This document shows, piece after piece, positions 7,747 to 13,862 of a stretch of 16,614 nucleotides of DNA (position 1 is the stretch's first letter; every line of letters starts with the position of its first letter). The translations under genes were made by a program, and so were the position numbers. The stretch comes from Nitrospirota bacterium. Its GTDB lineage: Bacteria; Nitrospirota; Thermodesulfovibrionia; UBA6902; DSMQ01. Where the stretch lies: positions 1 through 16,614 of the forward strand of contig JACQZD010000065.1 in assembly GCA_016207865.1 (NCBI GenBank). The letters are read 5' to 3'. The notes beneath the pieces are model-generated. The model saw only the letters and a list, made by a program, of their open reading frames with translations. It was not told the DNA's origin and did no database searches.

Positions 7747-7771
7747 ATACTTGACAATTTTAGTAGACTAT
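7747..7771 (+). promoter_or_regulatory. IscR type-1-like operator overlapping the rrf2 promoter
   Basis: This 25-bp stretch matches the published E. coli IscR type-1 consensus (ATASYYGACT, RWWWY, AGTCRRSTAT) at 23 of 25 positions by my count. The left arm is ATACTTGAC, the centre AATTTT, and the right arm AGTAGACTAT. It overlaps the -35 box of the promoter for the Rrf2 gene starting at 7786, as expected for autorepression by an Fe-S-loaded IscR-like protein. The match is read directly; binding is inferred. Confidence 0.7.
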
Positions 7772-7779
7772 TATATTTT
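7751..7779 (+). promoter_or_regulatory. Promoter of the rrf2-tusA-nifS-nifU operon, probably leaderless
   Basis: A perfect -35 TTGACA at 7751-7756 is followed by an AT-rich -10: TATTTT at 7774-7779 (17-bp spacing) or TATATT at 7772-7777. Either choice puts the transcription start within a few bases of the ATG at 7786. No Shine-Dalgarno sequence precedes that ATG, so the first message is predicted to be leaderless. Confidence 0.6.
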
Positions 7780-7785
7780 AATTTT

Positions 7786-8205
7786 ATGCTTAAGTTATCT
7801 ACAAAGGGGCAATACGGCGTAAGGGCGATGTTTGAAATAGCAAAGAGTTATTCTGACGGCCCTATAACAATTAAAGAAATTGCACAGAAACAGGGGGTTT
7901 CTGTCGCGTATCTTGAACAGATATTAAACAAACTCCGCAAAGACGGGCTGGTTAAGAGCCTGAAGGGGCCGGGCGGCGGATATGTCCTTAGTAAAAAGCC
8001 TAATGACATAAGTGTAAGCAGGATACTTAAGGCGCTTGAGGGCCCTATTACAATTACGCAGTGCCTCAACCCCAAGTCAAACGCCTGCAGCCGTGTTGAG
8101 GGCTGTGTGGCCAGGCTTCTGTGGAAATCGCTCGGAGAAAAAATTGAGCGGTTTCTTGAGACCATAAGCCTTCACGACCTGATGAAGGAAGAATCCAAGC
8201 TTTGA
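7786..8205 (+). CDS. iscR: Rrf2/IscR-family Fe-S cluster-sensing regulator
   Basis: A 139-residue winged-helix protein of the Rrf2 family. The N-terminus KLSTKGQYGVRAMFEIA, the recognition region EIAQKQGVSVAYLEQILNKLRKDGLVKS and the wing GPGGGYVLSK are all typical. Three cysteines, C93, C101 and C107 (C-x7-C-x5-C), sit where IscR, NsrR and RsrR ligate a cluster; the first spacing is longer than in E. coli IscR (x5). It is the first gene of the sulfur-transfer cluster and lies directly behind a near-consensus IscR operator, so autoregulation by cluster status is likely. The symbol is by analogy; the protein could be another Rrf2 sensor. The ATG has no ribosome binding site. Confidence 0.85.
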   Translation: MLKLSTKGQYGVRAMFEIAKSYSDGPITIKEIAQKQGVSVAYLEQILNKLRKDGLVKSLKGPGGGYVLSKKPNDISVSRILKALEGPITITQCLNPKSNACSRVEGCVARLLWKSLGEKIERFLETISLHDLMKEESKL

Positions 8206-8215
8206 GAGGTTACCT

Positions 8216-8506
8216 ATGGCAATTGCAGAAATGGCTGGACGTGAAAAATTGTTGAAATTTCTTGATAAGTCCATAGCCGCCGACGCAACGACAGATATAA
8301 TTTATATGATGTGCCCGATGCATCTTCTTACTCTGCAGGAGAGGATAAAGGAGCTTAAAGTCGGGCAGGTGCTTGCGATACTTACTGACTATGACGGAGC
8401 GCTTGAGGATATTCCGGCGTGGTGCGGCAAGACAGGGAATGAATTTGTCGGCGTGCTGGAATCACCGGATTATTACAGCTTCTATGTAAAAAAACTAAAG
8501 GAGTAA
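8216..8506 (+). CDS. TusA/SirA-family sulfur carrier protein, variant motif
   Basis: A 96-residue protein. The C-terminal two thirds match the TusA fold: C33-P-M-H, the helix LLTLQERIKEL, the VGQVLAILTDYDGALEDIPAWC strand-helix (C70 at its end) and NEFVGVLE. TusA-type proteins carry sulfur as a persulfide on the first cysteine of CPxP. Here the second Pro of the motif is His (CPMH), an unusual but not destructive change, and the N-terminus carries about 25 extra residues. The gene starts 10 bases after the regulator (GAGAGG before the ATG) and ends 2 bases before the NifS-like gene, so all are one operon. It is a plausible sulfur donor or acceptor for the NifS-like or NifU-like proteins. Confidence 0.75.
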   Translation: MAIAEMAGREKLLKFLDKSIAADATTDIIYMMCPMHLLTLQERIKELKVGQVLAILTDYDGALEDIPAWCGKTGNEFVGVLESPDYYSFYVKKLKE

Positions 8507-8508
8507 TT

Positions 8509-9708
8509 ATGGAAAAAATATACCTGGACCATGTTGCGACAAACCCTATGCATCCTGAGGCGCTGGAGGCGATGCTGCCTTTTCTCAAAGAAGATTTTGG
8601 AAACCCGTTAAGCCTCTATCCCCCGGGAGCAAAGGCAAAAGAGGCAATTGAAGGGGCCAGAGGAAGCGTTGCCTCGCTTATCAATGCAAAGCCGAATGAG
8701 ATAATATTTACCGCAAGCGGGGCGGAGTCCAATAATTTTGCACTGCGCGGCATAGCCCTGGCCCTTCAAAATAAAGGCAAGCATATCATAGTTTCAAAAG
8801 TAGAGCATCATTCCATTTTAAATTCCGCCCGCTTTTTGGAAAAATCAGGCTTTGCAGCTACTTATCTGCCGGTTGACAAGTCAGGACTCGTGGACCCTGA
8901 TTCTGTGCAAAAGGCTATAACCAAAGAAACTGTTTTAATATCCATTATTCATGCAAGCCCGGAAGTCGGCACCATTGAGCCCATTGCCGAAATTGCAAAG
9001 ATTGCAAAAAAGAATAATATATTTTTTCATACAGATGCCGTTGCATCAGCAGGCAACATACCTGTGGATGTCCGTGAGCTCGGCGTTGACGCGCTTTCAA
9101 TGACTGCGCATCAGTTTTACGGACCCAAAGGCGCAGGCGCGCTTTATTTAAAAGAAGGCACCAGGATAGTCCCTTTGATATACGGCGGCATACAGGAGGG
9201 CGGCAGGCGCGCCGGCACTGAGAATGTCCCTGCAATCGCAGGCATGGGCAAGGCGGCGGAGCTTGCAAAAAGGGATATGGGCAAACGCTCAGATTATGTT
9301 AAAACGCTCAGGGATAAACTCATTTCCAGTGTTTTATCAAAGATAACTAATGTCTATCTCACAGGCCATCCTGAACAGAGGCTTCCGGGGCATGCAAGCT
9401 TTGTGGTGGAATACATTGAAGGCGAGGCCATGCTTTTGCTTCTTTCAGCCAAGGGAATCTATGTGGCAAGCGGCTCTGCCTGCTCGTCAAAGGCCTTAAA
9501 GGCATCTCCTGTGCTTCTTTCACTGGGAATTCCGTCGCATCTTGCGCAGGGTTCTGTCGTATTTACACTCGGTGAAGGGACTAAAGAACAGGAAATAGAT
9601 TTTTTAATTGAAACATTCCCCCAGATTATATCCCGCTTAAGGGAGATATCGCCTTATTCAAAAGGCTGGGAGGGAACGGAGGACGGAACATGTACAGCGA
9701 AAAAGTAA
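8509..9708 (+). CDS. NifS/IscS-like protein lacking the PLP lysine
   Basis: A 399-residue class V aminotransferase-fold protein, the usual IscS/NifS length, that aligns along its whole length with IscS. The mobile-loop cysteine that carries sulfur is intact: C325 in SGSACSS. The PLP chemistry is not. The Schiff-base lysine of the IscS motif (S/A)HKxYGPKG is Gln here (TAHQFYGPKG, Q202, codon CAG at 9112-9114). The Gln that contacts PLP is Ala (DAVAS, A179), the conserved Asn of NNEIG is Pro (SPEVG, P151), and the Arg that binds the substrate carboxylate (IRFSLGR) is Val (VVFTLGE, V351). H100 and D176 remain. It should not release sulfur from cysteine in the known way. It is translationally coupled to the IscU-type gene (19-bp overlap) and has a good site, AAGGAG. 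Archaeoglobus fulgidus IscS, as I recall, also lacks the lysine yet forms an Fe-S complex with IscU. Confidence 0.85.
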   Translation: MEKIYLDHVATNPMHPEALEAMLPFLKEDFGNPLSLYPPGAKAKEAIEGARGSVASLINAKPNEIIFTASGAESNNFALRGIALALQNKGKHIIVSKVEHHSILNSARFLEKSGFAATYLPVDKSGLVDPDSVQKAITKETVLISIIHASPEVGTIEPIAEIAKIAKKNNIFFHTDAVASAGNIPVDVRELGVDALSMTAHQFYGPKGAGALYLKEGTRIVPLIYGGIQEGGRRAGTENVPAIAGMGKAAELAKRDMGKRSDYVKTLRDKLISSVLSKITNVYLTGHPEQRLPGHASFVVEYIEGEAMLLLLSAKGIYVASGSACSSKALKASPVLLSLGIPSHLAQGSVVFTLGEGTKEQEIDFLIETFPQIISRLREISPYSKGWEGTEDGTCTAKK

Positions 9709-10064
9709 TGGAGCATTTTACAAATCCGCGGAATGTCGGCGAACTGCCTGATGCGGACGGCGTAGGCACAGAAGGGAATCCTGTATGCGGCGATGTGATG
9801 AAGATTTTCATAAAGGTCAAAGACAACATAATAACCGATGCCAAATTCAAGACCTTTGGCTGCGGCGCCGCAATCGCGGTGTCAAGCATGGTGACTGAAA
9901 TGGTTAAGGGCAAGACCCTTGACGAAGCGCTTAAGATTTCAAAGGAGGCGGTTGCCAATGAACTTGGCGGGCTGCCGCCCCAGAAAATGCACTGCTCAAA
10001 TTTAGGCGCAGACGCCCTGCATAAGGCGATTGAGGACTATAGGCAAAGACAAGTGAGAAGTTAA
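9690..10064 (+). CDS. iscU: IscU/NifU-type Fe-S cluster assembly scaffold
   Basis: A 124-residue IscU-type protein with all three cluster cysteines, C33 (GNPVCGD), C58 (FGCGAAIA) and C102 (KMHCSNLGADAL), plus the D35 needed for cluster release. The chaperone motif LPPVK appears as LPPQK (95-99); no hscA or hscB is nearby. It assembles [2Fe-2S] clusters on the scaffold for transfer to client proteins. The start lies inside the end of the NifS-like gene behind GGAGG. The last residues and the TAA (10062-10064) fall within the heptamer repeat AAGTGAG/AAGTTAA, so the C-terminal tail QVRS seems to be supplied by the repeat. Confidence 0.9.
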   Translation: MYSEKVMEHFTNPRNVGELPDADGVGTEGNPVCGDVMKIFIKVKDNIITDAKFKTFGCGAAIAVSSMVTEMVKGKTLDEALKISKEAVANELGGLPPQKMHCSNLGADALHKAIEDYRQRQVRS

Positions 10065-10078
10065 AAGTGAAGGAAAGA
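10051..10078. repeat. Heptamer tandem repeat over the iscU stop (AAGTGAG family)
   Basis: Units AAGTGAG (10051-10057), AAGTTAA (10058-10064), AAGTGAA (10065-10071) and a weaker GGAAAGA (10072-10078) follow each other with exact 7-bp spacing. The second unit contains the TAA that ends the IscU-type protein. Confidence 0.6.
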
Positions 10079-10097
10079 ATATTTAAAAAATTTATTC

Positions 10098-10132
10098 CAT
10101 AACTCATAACTCCTAACTCATAACTCTTAACT
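10098..10132. repeat. Heptamer tandem repeat before def (CATAACT family)
   Basis: Five units with 7-bp spacing: CATAACT, CATAACT, CCTAACT, CATAACT, CTTAACT. The array fills most of the 76-bp gap between iscU and def and ends 8 bases before the def ATG, where a ribosome binding site would normally be. None is visible. Confidence 0.85.
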
Positions 10133-10140
10133 ATATTTAT

Positions 10141-10650
10141 ATGGCTGTGCTTGAAATAAAAACATATCCGGACAAAATTCTGAAGGAGAAGACCGCCCCT
10201 GTTACAGAGTTTGACGAGGCGCTTCAAAAACTGATTGACGACATGATAGAGACCATGTATTCGGCTTTTGGCGTTGGCCTTGCAGCCAATCAGGTAGGCG
10301 AACCAAAAAGGGTTCTTGTTATTGACGTCTCAAGCAAGGAAGCGGCTATTCCCCTGATTGTCCTTATAAACCCTGAGATCGTCTCCATGGAAGGAGCGAT
10401 GGAGAATGAGGAGGGATGCCTGAGCCTGCCCGGTTATACGACAGTTGTAAAAAGGGCTGAAAAAGTGAAGGTAGCGGGACTTGACAGAAAAGGCGCGCCC
10501 ATAGAAATTGAAGGCGGCGGACTTTTATCAAGGGCACTTCAGCATGAGATTGATCACCTAAACGGCAAATTATTGATTGACAGGATAGGCCGCATCAAAA
10601 GGGAGCTTTTTAAAAGACGCCATAAAAAGGCAGCGGCAGCCGGCAAATGA
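10141..10650 (+). CDS. def: Peptide deformylase
   Basis: A 169-residue Fe2+/Zn2+ enzyme that removes the formyl group from nascent N-terminal Met. All three motifs are present: GVGLAANQ (44-51), EGCLS (91-95, metal ligand C93) and QHEIDHL (134-140, metal ligands H135 and H139, catalytic E136). The C-terminus is Lys/Arg-rich, useful for ribosome contact. It is followed by fmt, whose product adds the formyl group, a very common pairing. No Shine-Dalgarno sequence precedes the ATG; the upstream bases are the CATAACT heptamer array, and initiation may depend on an unstructured AU-rich leader. Confidence 0.95.
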   Translation: MAVLEIKTYPDKILKEKTAPVTEFDEALQKLIDDMIETMYSAFGVGLAANQVGEPKRVLVIDVSSKEAAIPLIVLINPEIVSMEGAMENEEGCLSLPGYTTVVKRAEKVKVAGLDRKGAPIEIEGGGLLSRALQHEIDHLNGKLLIDRIGRIKRELFKRRHKKAAAAGK

Positions 10651-10717
10651 CAATAAAAACTGCCAGTGATAGATATTTAAACTGCCTGTTTTTCTTTATT
10701 TGTTACTGTGTATTGTA

Positions 10718-11653
10718 ATGCGTATAATATTTTTCGGCACACCTGAGTTTGCTGTCCCCTCCCTTTATGCCCTGCTTGATTCAGGGCATGAAGTGCTTGC
10801 AGTTGTAACTCAGCCTGATAAACAAAGCGGCCGGGGAAGGCATATGACCGCCTGCCCTGTAAAACAGGAAGCTCAGAGAACAGGACGCATGATATTACAG
10901 CCGCAGAAGGTAAAAGAAGCTGCATTTGCCGGAGAGTTAAGGCAGTTAACCCCGGATGTCATCGTTGTCGTTGCATACGGGCAGATCCTTCCGCCGGAGA
11001 TTATTCACCTGCCCCGTTACGGGTGCATAAACGTTCATGCATCACTGCTTCCGAAATACAGAGGCGCCGCGCCCATAAACAGGGCAATTATCAATGGTGA
11101 TGATAAAACAGGCATTACCACAATGCTTATGGACGAGGGTATGGATACAGGACCTATCCTGCTTCAGACAGAGATAGCGATTGAAGAAGGTGACACGGCA
11201 GGAAGCCTTTCCGATAAACTTTCAAGGCTCGGCGCTGAGATTTTAATTAAAACTCTCACAGGCTTAGAGCAGGGGGATATAAAGCCAAGACCGCAAAGCG
11301 GTGATGCCTCTTATGCGCCTGCGCTAAAAAAGACCGATGGTCTTATTTTATGGTCCAAGCCTGCAAGGGAATTATGCAATTTCATAAGGGGCATGAACCC
11401 ATGGCCCGGGGCATATAGTTTTCTTAAGGGCAAAAGGGTTAAAATTCTAAAGGCCGCGGCATTAGACGGCGCCGGAGCGTCTGGTGTGGTCATTAAGGCT
11501 GCACAGAATGAGCTGGCGGTTGGAGCAGGAGAAGGGCTTGTGTCAATACTGGAAGTTCAGCCCGAAGGAAAGCCGGCGATGTCAATCAGTGCATTTTTAC
11601 AGGGAAGAAAAATATCTGAAGGAATGAGGTGTTATGAATACGCGGTGGATTAG
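10718..11653 (+). CDS. fmt: Methionyl-tRNA formyltransferase
   Basis: A 311-residue enzyme that formylates Met-tRNA for initiation using 10-formyl-tetrahydrofolate. Catalytic residues N105 and H107 (INVHASLLPKYRGAAPIN) and D143 (GMDTGPIL) are present, followed by the C-terminal OB-fold tRNA-binding domain (about 205-311). I chose ATG-10718 because MRIIFFGTPEF is the canonical N-terminus; an upstream TTG at 10700 only adds six residues. No ribosome binding site is evident in the 67-bp gap after def. The 3' end overlaps the next gene by 20 bp. Confidence 0.95.
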   Translation: MRIIFFGTPEFAVPSLYALLDSGHEVLAVVTQPDKQSGRGRHMTACPVKQEAQRTGRMILQPQKVKEAAFAGELRQLTPDVIVVVAYGQILPPEIIHLPRYGCINVHASLLPKYRGAAPINRAIINGDDKTGITTMLMDEGMDTGPILLQTEIAIEEGDTAGSLSDKLSRLGAEILIKTLTGLEQGDIKPRPQSGDASYAPALKKTDGLILWSKPARELCNFIRGMNPWPGAYSFLKGKRVKILKAAALDGAGASGVVIKAAQNELAVGAGEGLVSILEVQPEGKPAMSISAFLQGRKISEGMRCYEYAVD

Positions 11654-12164
11654 GGGCCTGTTTTTAAAACTTGGCTATCCTGCAATGCTGCTCATCGGCT
11701 GGATTTTCAGGGTAAAAAAAGACAGACTTCAAAAATTATTGGTAGATGTGAATAACAGCCTTGTCAGAAAGTTTACTCTAAAACCTGCAAAGAGACTGCT
11801 TCTGCTCCTGCCCCACTGCCTCCAGCAAAGCGAGTGCAAAATAAAAATCACGTACAATGTTTATAACTGCGAAGGCTGCGGCAAATGCGAGATAAAGGAT
11901 TTTACACAGATGGCAAAAGACCTCGGACTGAATTTGTTCGTCGCAACCGGAGGCACTATCGCCAGGAGGATAGTCGTTGATACAAAGCCCGAGGCCATTG
12001 TCGCCGTAGCCTGCGAACGCGACCTCTCAAGCGGAATTATAGATACATATCCCCTGCCGATTTTAGGCATTATAAATGAAAGGCCCTTTGGTCCGTGCTT
12101 TAACACAAGGGTTGACCTTGAAAAAGTAAAAGAGGCGCTCAGTTTTTTTGCGGGAGGGAATTAG
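11634..12164 (+). CDS. DUF116 cysteine-rich membrane-anchored protein
   Basis: A 176-residue protein of the uncharacterised DUF116 family. A hydrophobic segment at about 9-25 probably anchors it. The body has a dense set of conserved cysteines: C62 (PHCLQ), C68, C79, C82 and C85 (NCEGCGKC), C127 (VACERDL) and C155 (GPCFNT), plus the family motifs GGTIARR and INERPFGPC. The cysteine pattern suggests Fe-S or metal binding; the function is not known. It overlaps fmt by 20 bp, has GAGG before its ATG and is 4 bp from gatB, so it is co-expressed with translation genes. Linkage to fmt is, from memory, recurrent in anaerobes. Confidence 0.85.
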   Translation: MNTRWIRGLFLKLGYPAMLLIGWIFRVKKDRLQKLLVDVNNSLVRKFTLKPAKRLLLLLPHCLQQSECKIKITYNVYNCEGCGKCEIKDFTQMAKDLGLNLFVATGGTIARRIVVDTKPEAIVAVACERDLSSGIIDTYPLPILGIINERPFGPCFNTRVDLEKVKEALSFFAGGN

Positions 12165-12168
12165 TCAT

Positions 12169-13605
12169 ATGCAATACGAGGCAGTCATAGGTCTTGAAAT
12201 CCATGCGCAATTGCTGACGGATTCCAAGATGTTCTGCGGATGCTCCGTAAAATTCGGCTCTGAGCCCAATACGCAGACCTGTCCGGTATGCATCGGCATG
12301 CCCGGGGTTTTGCCTGTAACAAATAAAAACGCGATTGAATATGTGATAAAGACCGGGCTTGCCCTAAACTGCACGGTTTCTCCATACAGCAGGTTCGCGA
12401 GGAAAAATTACTTCTATCCCGACCTTCCCAAGGGCTATCAGATAAGCCAGTATGAGCTTCCACTGTGCGAAGGCGGCTATGTGGAGATTACTGAAGACAG
12501 CAGTATAAAAAAGATCAAACTCACACGGATTCACCTTGAAGAAGACGCAGGCAAAAACATCCATGATGGCGCAGGCAATTACAGTTTCGTTGACTTGAAC
12601 AGGGCTGGCACGCCTTTGATGGAGATTGTCACCGAGCCTGATATACGCAATCCTCAGGAAGCCGTAGAGTTTATGAAAAAGTTAAGGACCATCCTGAAAT
12701 ATATCAATGTGTGCGATGTCAATATGGAGCAGGGTTCTTTCAGATGCGATGCAAATGTGTCTGTGCGGCCCGTAGGACAAAAGGAATTCGGCGTAAAAGC
12801 AGAAATAAAAAATATGAATTCCTTTAAATTCATTGAAAAGGCGCTTGAATATGAAATCAAGCGTCAGGTAAAAGTCTTAAAAGAAGGCGGCAGAATTATT
12901 CAGGAAACGCGGCTGTGGAATACTGACAGAGGCATCACTGAGTCCATGCGTTCAAAGGAAGAGGCGCATGACTACAGGTATTTCCCCGAGCCTGACCTGG
13001 TGCCTGTTGAAGTTGAGCCTTCATGGATTGAACGGATAAAAACACAACTGGTGGAACTGCCTGATTCAAGGCTGGAAAGATTTATAAGCCAGTACGGTCT
13101 TCCCGGACATGACGCAGGACTGCTAACATCAGAACGGGCCACTGCCGAATGGTTTGAAGAGGCAGTGAAATCAGGCGGAGACCCTAAAGGCGTTAGCAAC
13201 TGGATGATGGGAGAACTTCTGCGATTGCTTAATGAGGATAACAAACAGATGGAGGAATGCGCGCTAAAGCCCGGACAGCTTGTTGGTCTGCTTAATTTAA
13301 TTGAGAGCGGAGTAATCAGCGGAAAGATTGCCAAGACGGTTTTTGAGGAGATGTATAAAACAGGCCGGGACGCTGACGTAATAGTTAAAAAACAAGGGCT
13401 TATTCAGGTAAGTGATGAATCTGCGATTGAGAAGGTTGTTGATGAGGTATTAAAAAATAATCAGAAAGAGCTGGAGAGGTTTAAGGCGGGAGATGAAAAA
13501 CTTTTGGGATTTTTCGTGGGGCAGATAATGAAAATTACCAAAGGCAAGGCAAATCCGAAGATAGTGAATGAATTATTGAAAAAAAAACTGATGGAAGATA
13601 ACTAA
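12169..13605 (+). CDS. gatB: Aspartyl/glutamyl-tRNA amidotransferase subunit B
   Basis: A 478-residue GatB, the subunit that activates misacylated Glu-tRNA(Gln) or Asp-tRNA(Asn) so that ammonia from GatA can amidate it. The N-terminus YEAVIGLEIHAQL, the zinc-type cysteines C23, C25, C38 and C41 (MFCGC, CPVC), the core motifs RKNYFYPDLPKGYQISQYE and HLEEDAGK, and the C-terminal YqeY-like tail (about 330-478) are all present. I start at ATG-12169, which has GGGAGG nine bases upstream and the canonical N-terminus; an ATG 21 bases earlier lacks both. gatA and gatC are not in the window. Confidence 0.96.
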   Translation: MQYEAVIGLEIHAQLLTDSKMFCGCSVKFGSEPNTQTCPVCIGMPGVLPVTNKNAIEYVIKTGLALNCTVSPYSRFARKNYFYPDLPKGYQISQYELPLCEGGYVEITEDSSIKKIKLTRIHLEEDAGKNIHDGAGNYSFVDLNRAGTPLMEIVTEPDIRNPQEAVEFMKKLRTILKYINVCDVNMEQGSFRCDANVSVRPVGQKEFGVKAEIKNMNSFKFIEKALEYEIKRQVKVLKEGGRIIQETRLWNTDRGITESMRSKEEAHDYRYFPEPDLVPVEVEPSWIERIKTQLVELPDSRLERFISQYGLPGHDAGLLTSERATAEWFEEAVKSGGDPKGVSNWMMGELLRLLNEDNKQMEECALKPGQLVGLLNLIESGVISGKIAKTVFEEMYKTGRDADVIVKKQGLIQVSDESAIEKVVDEVLKNNQKELERFKAGDEKLLGFFVGQIMKITKGKANPKIVNELLKKKLMEDN

Positions 13606-13862
13606 ATGCAGGGGGAACAATCTTTTTGCTCATTCTCATCGCGAATATTCGGGACAGGGCATCCAAACCGTCATTCCGGCCCTGGTCGCCTACGGCGCCG
13701 CCAGAGGCGGGTAAACTTGTCCGTCCCGATGTATCGGGACTTCAGAATGATTCCCGACGCGCTTCGCTTGCGGGAATGACAAGCAAAATATGGAGCTTAA
13801 CCACAAAACAGCGCTTCGAGAATTTTTTTGATTAAAAAATGTAGTTTTAAAAATTATTCAAC
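13606..13862. other. Intergenic gap after gatB, holding palindromic repeats only
   Basis: This 257-bp gap separates gatB from the broken response-regulator gene. Apart from the repeat mosaic at 13670-13780 I see AT-rich sequence before 13863 and no convincing gene, promoter or terminator. An open frame across it at 13626-13835 is repeat-derived. Confidence 0.6.
13670..13780. repeat. Nested palindromic repeat mosaic, GTCATTCC...GGAATGAC
   Basis: Outer inverted repeats GTCATTCC (13670-13677) and GGAATGAC (13773-13780) enclose three hairpins. These are CCGCC/GGCGG (13698-13710), GTCCCGAT/ATCGGGAC (13723-13740, 8-bp stem) and ATTCCCG/CGGGAAT (13750-13777). The outer arms match the family of the simple repeat at 1894-1920, and the middle hairpin looks like another dispersed family inserted into it. 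A structured RNA or a bidirectional terminator is possible, but there is no T-run. Confidence 0.7.

Noticed and set aside
8945..9268. Minus-strand 107-codon frame inside the NifS-like gene
   Set aside because: Composition is unlike a protein of this genome, it is fully inside a confident gene and has no start signals.
10700..10717. Upstream TTG as the fmt start
   Set aside because: The canonical N-terminus MRIIFFGTPEF begins at ATG-10718.
13626..13835. 69-codon open frame after gatB
   Set aside because: It runs across the palindromic repeat mosaic and has no family resemblance.
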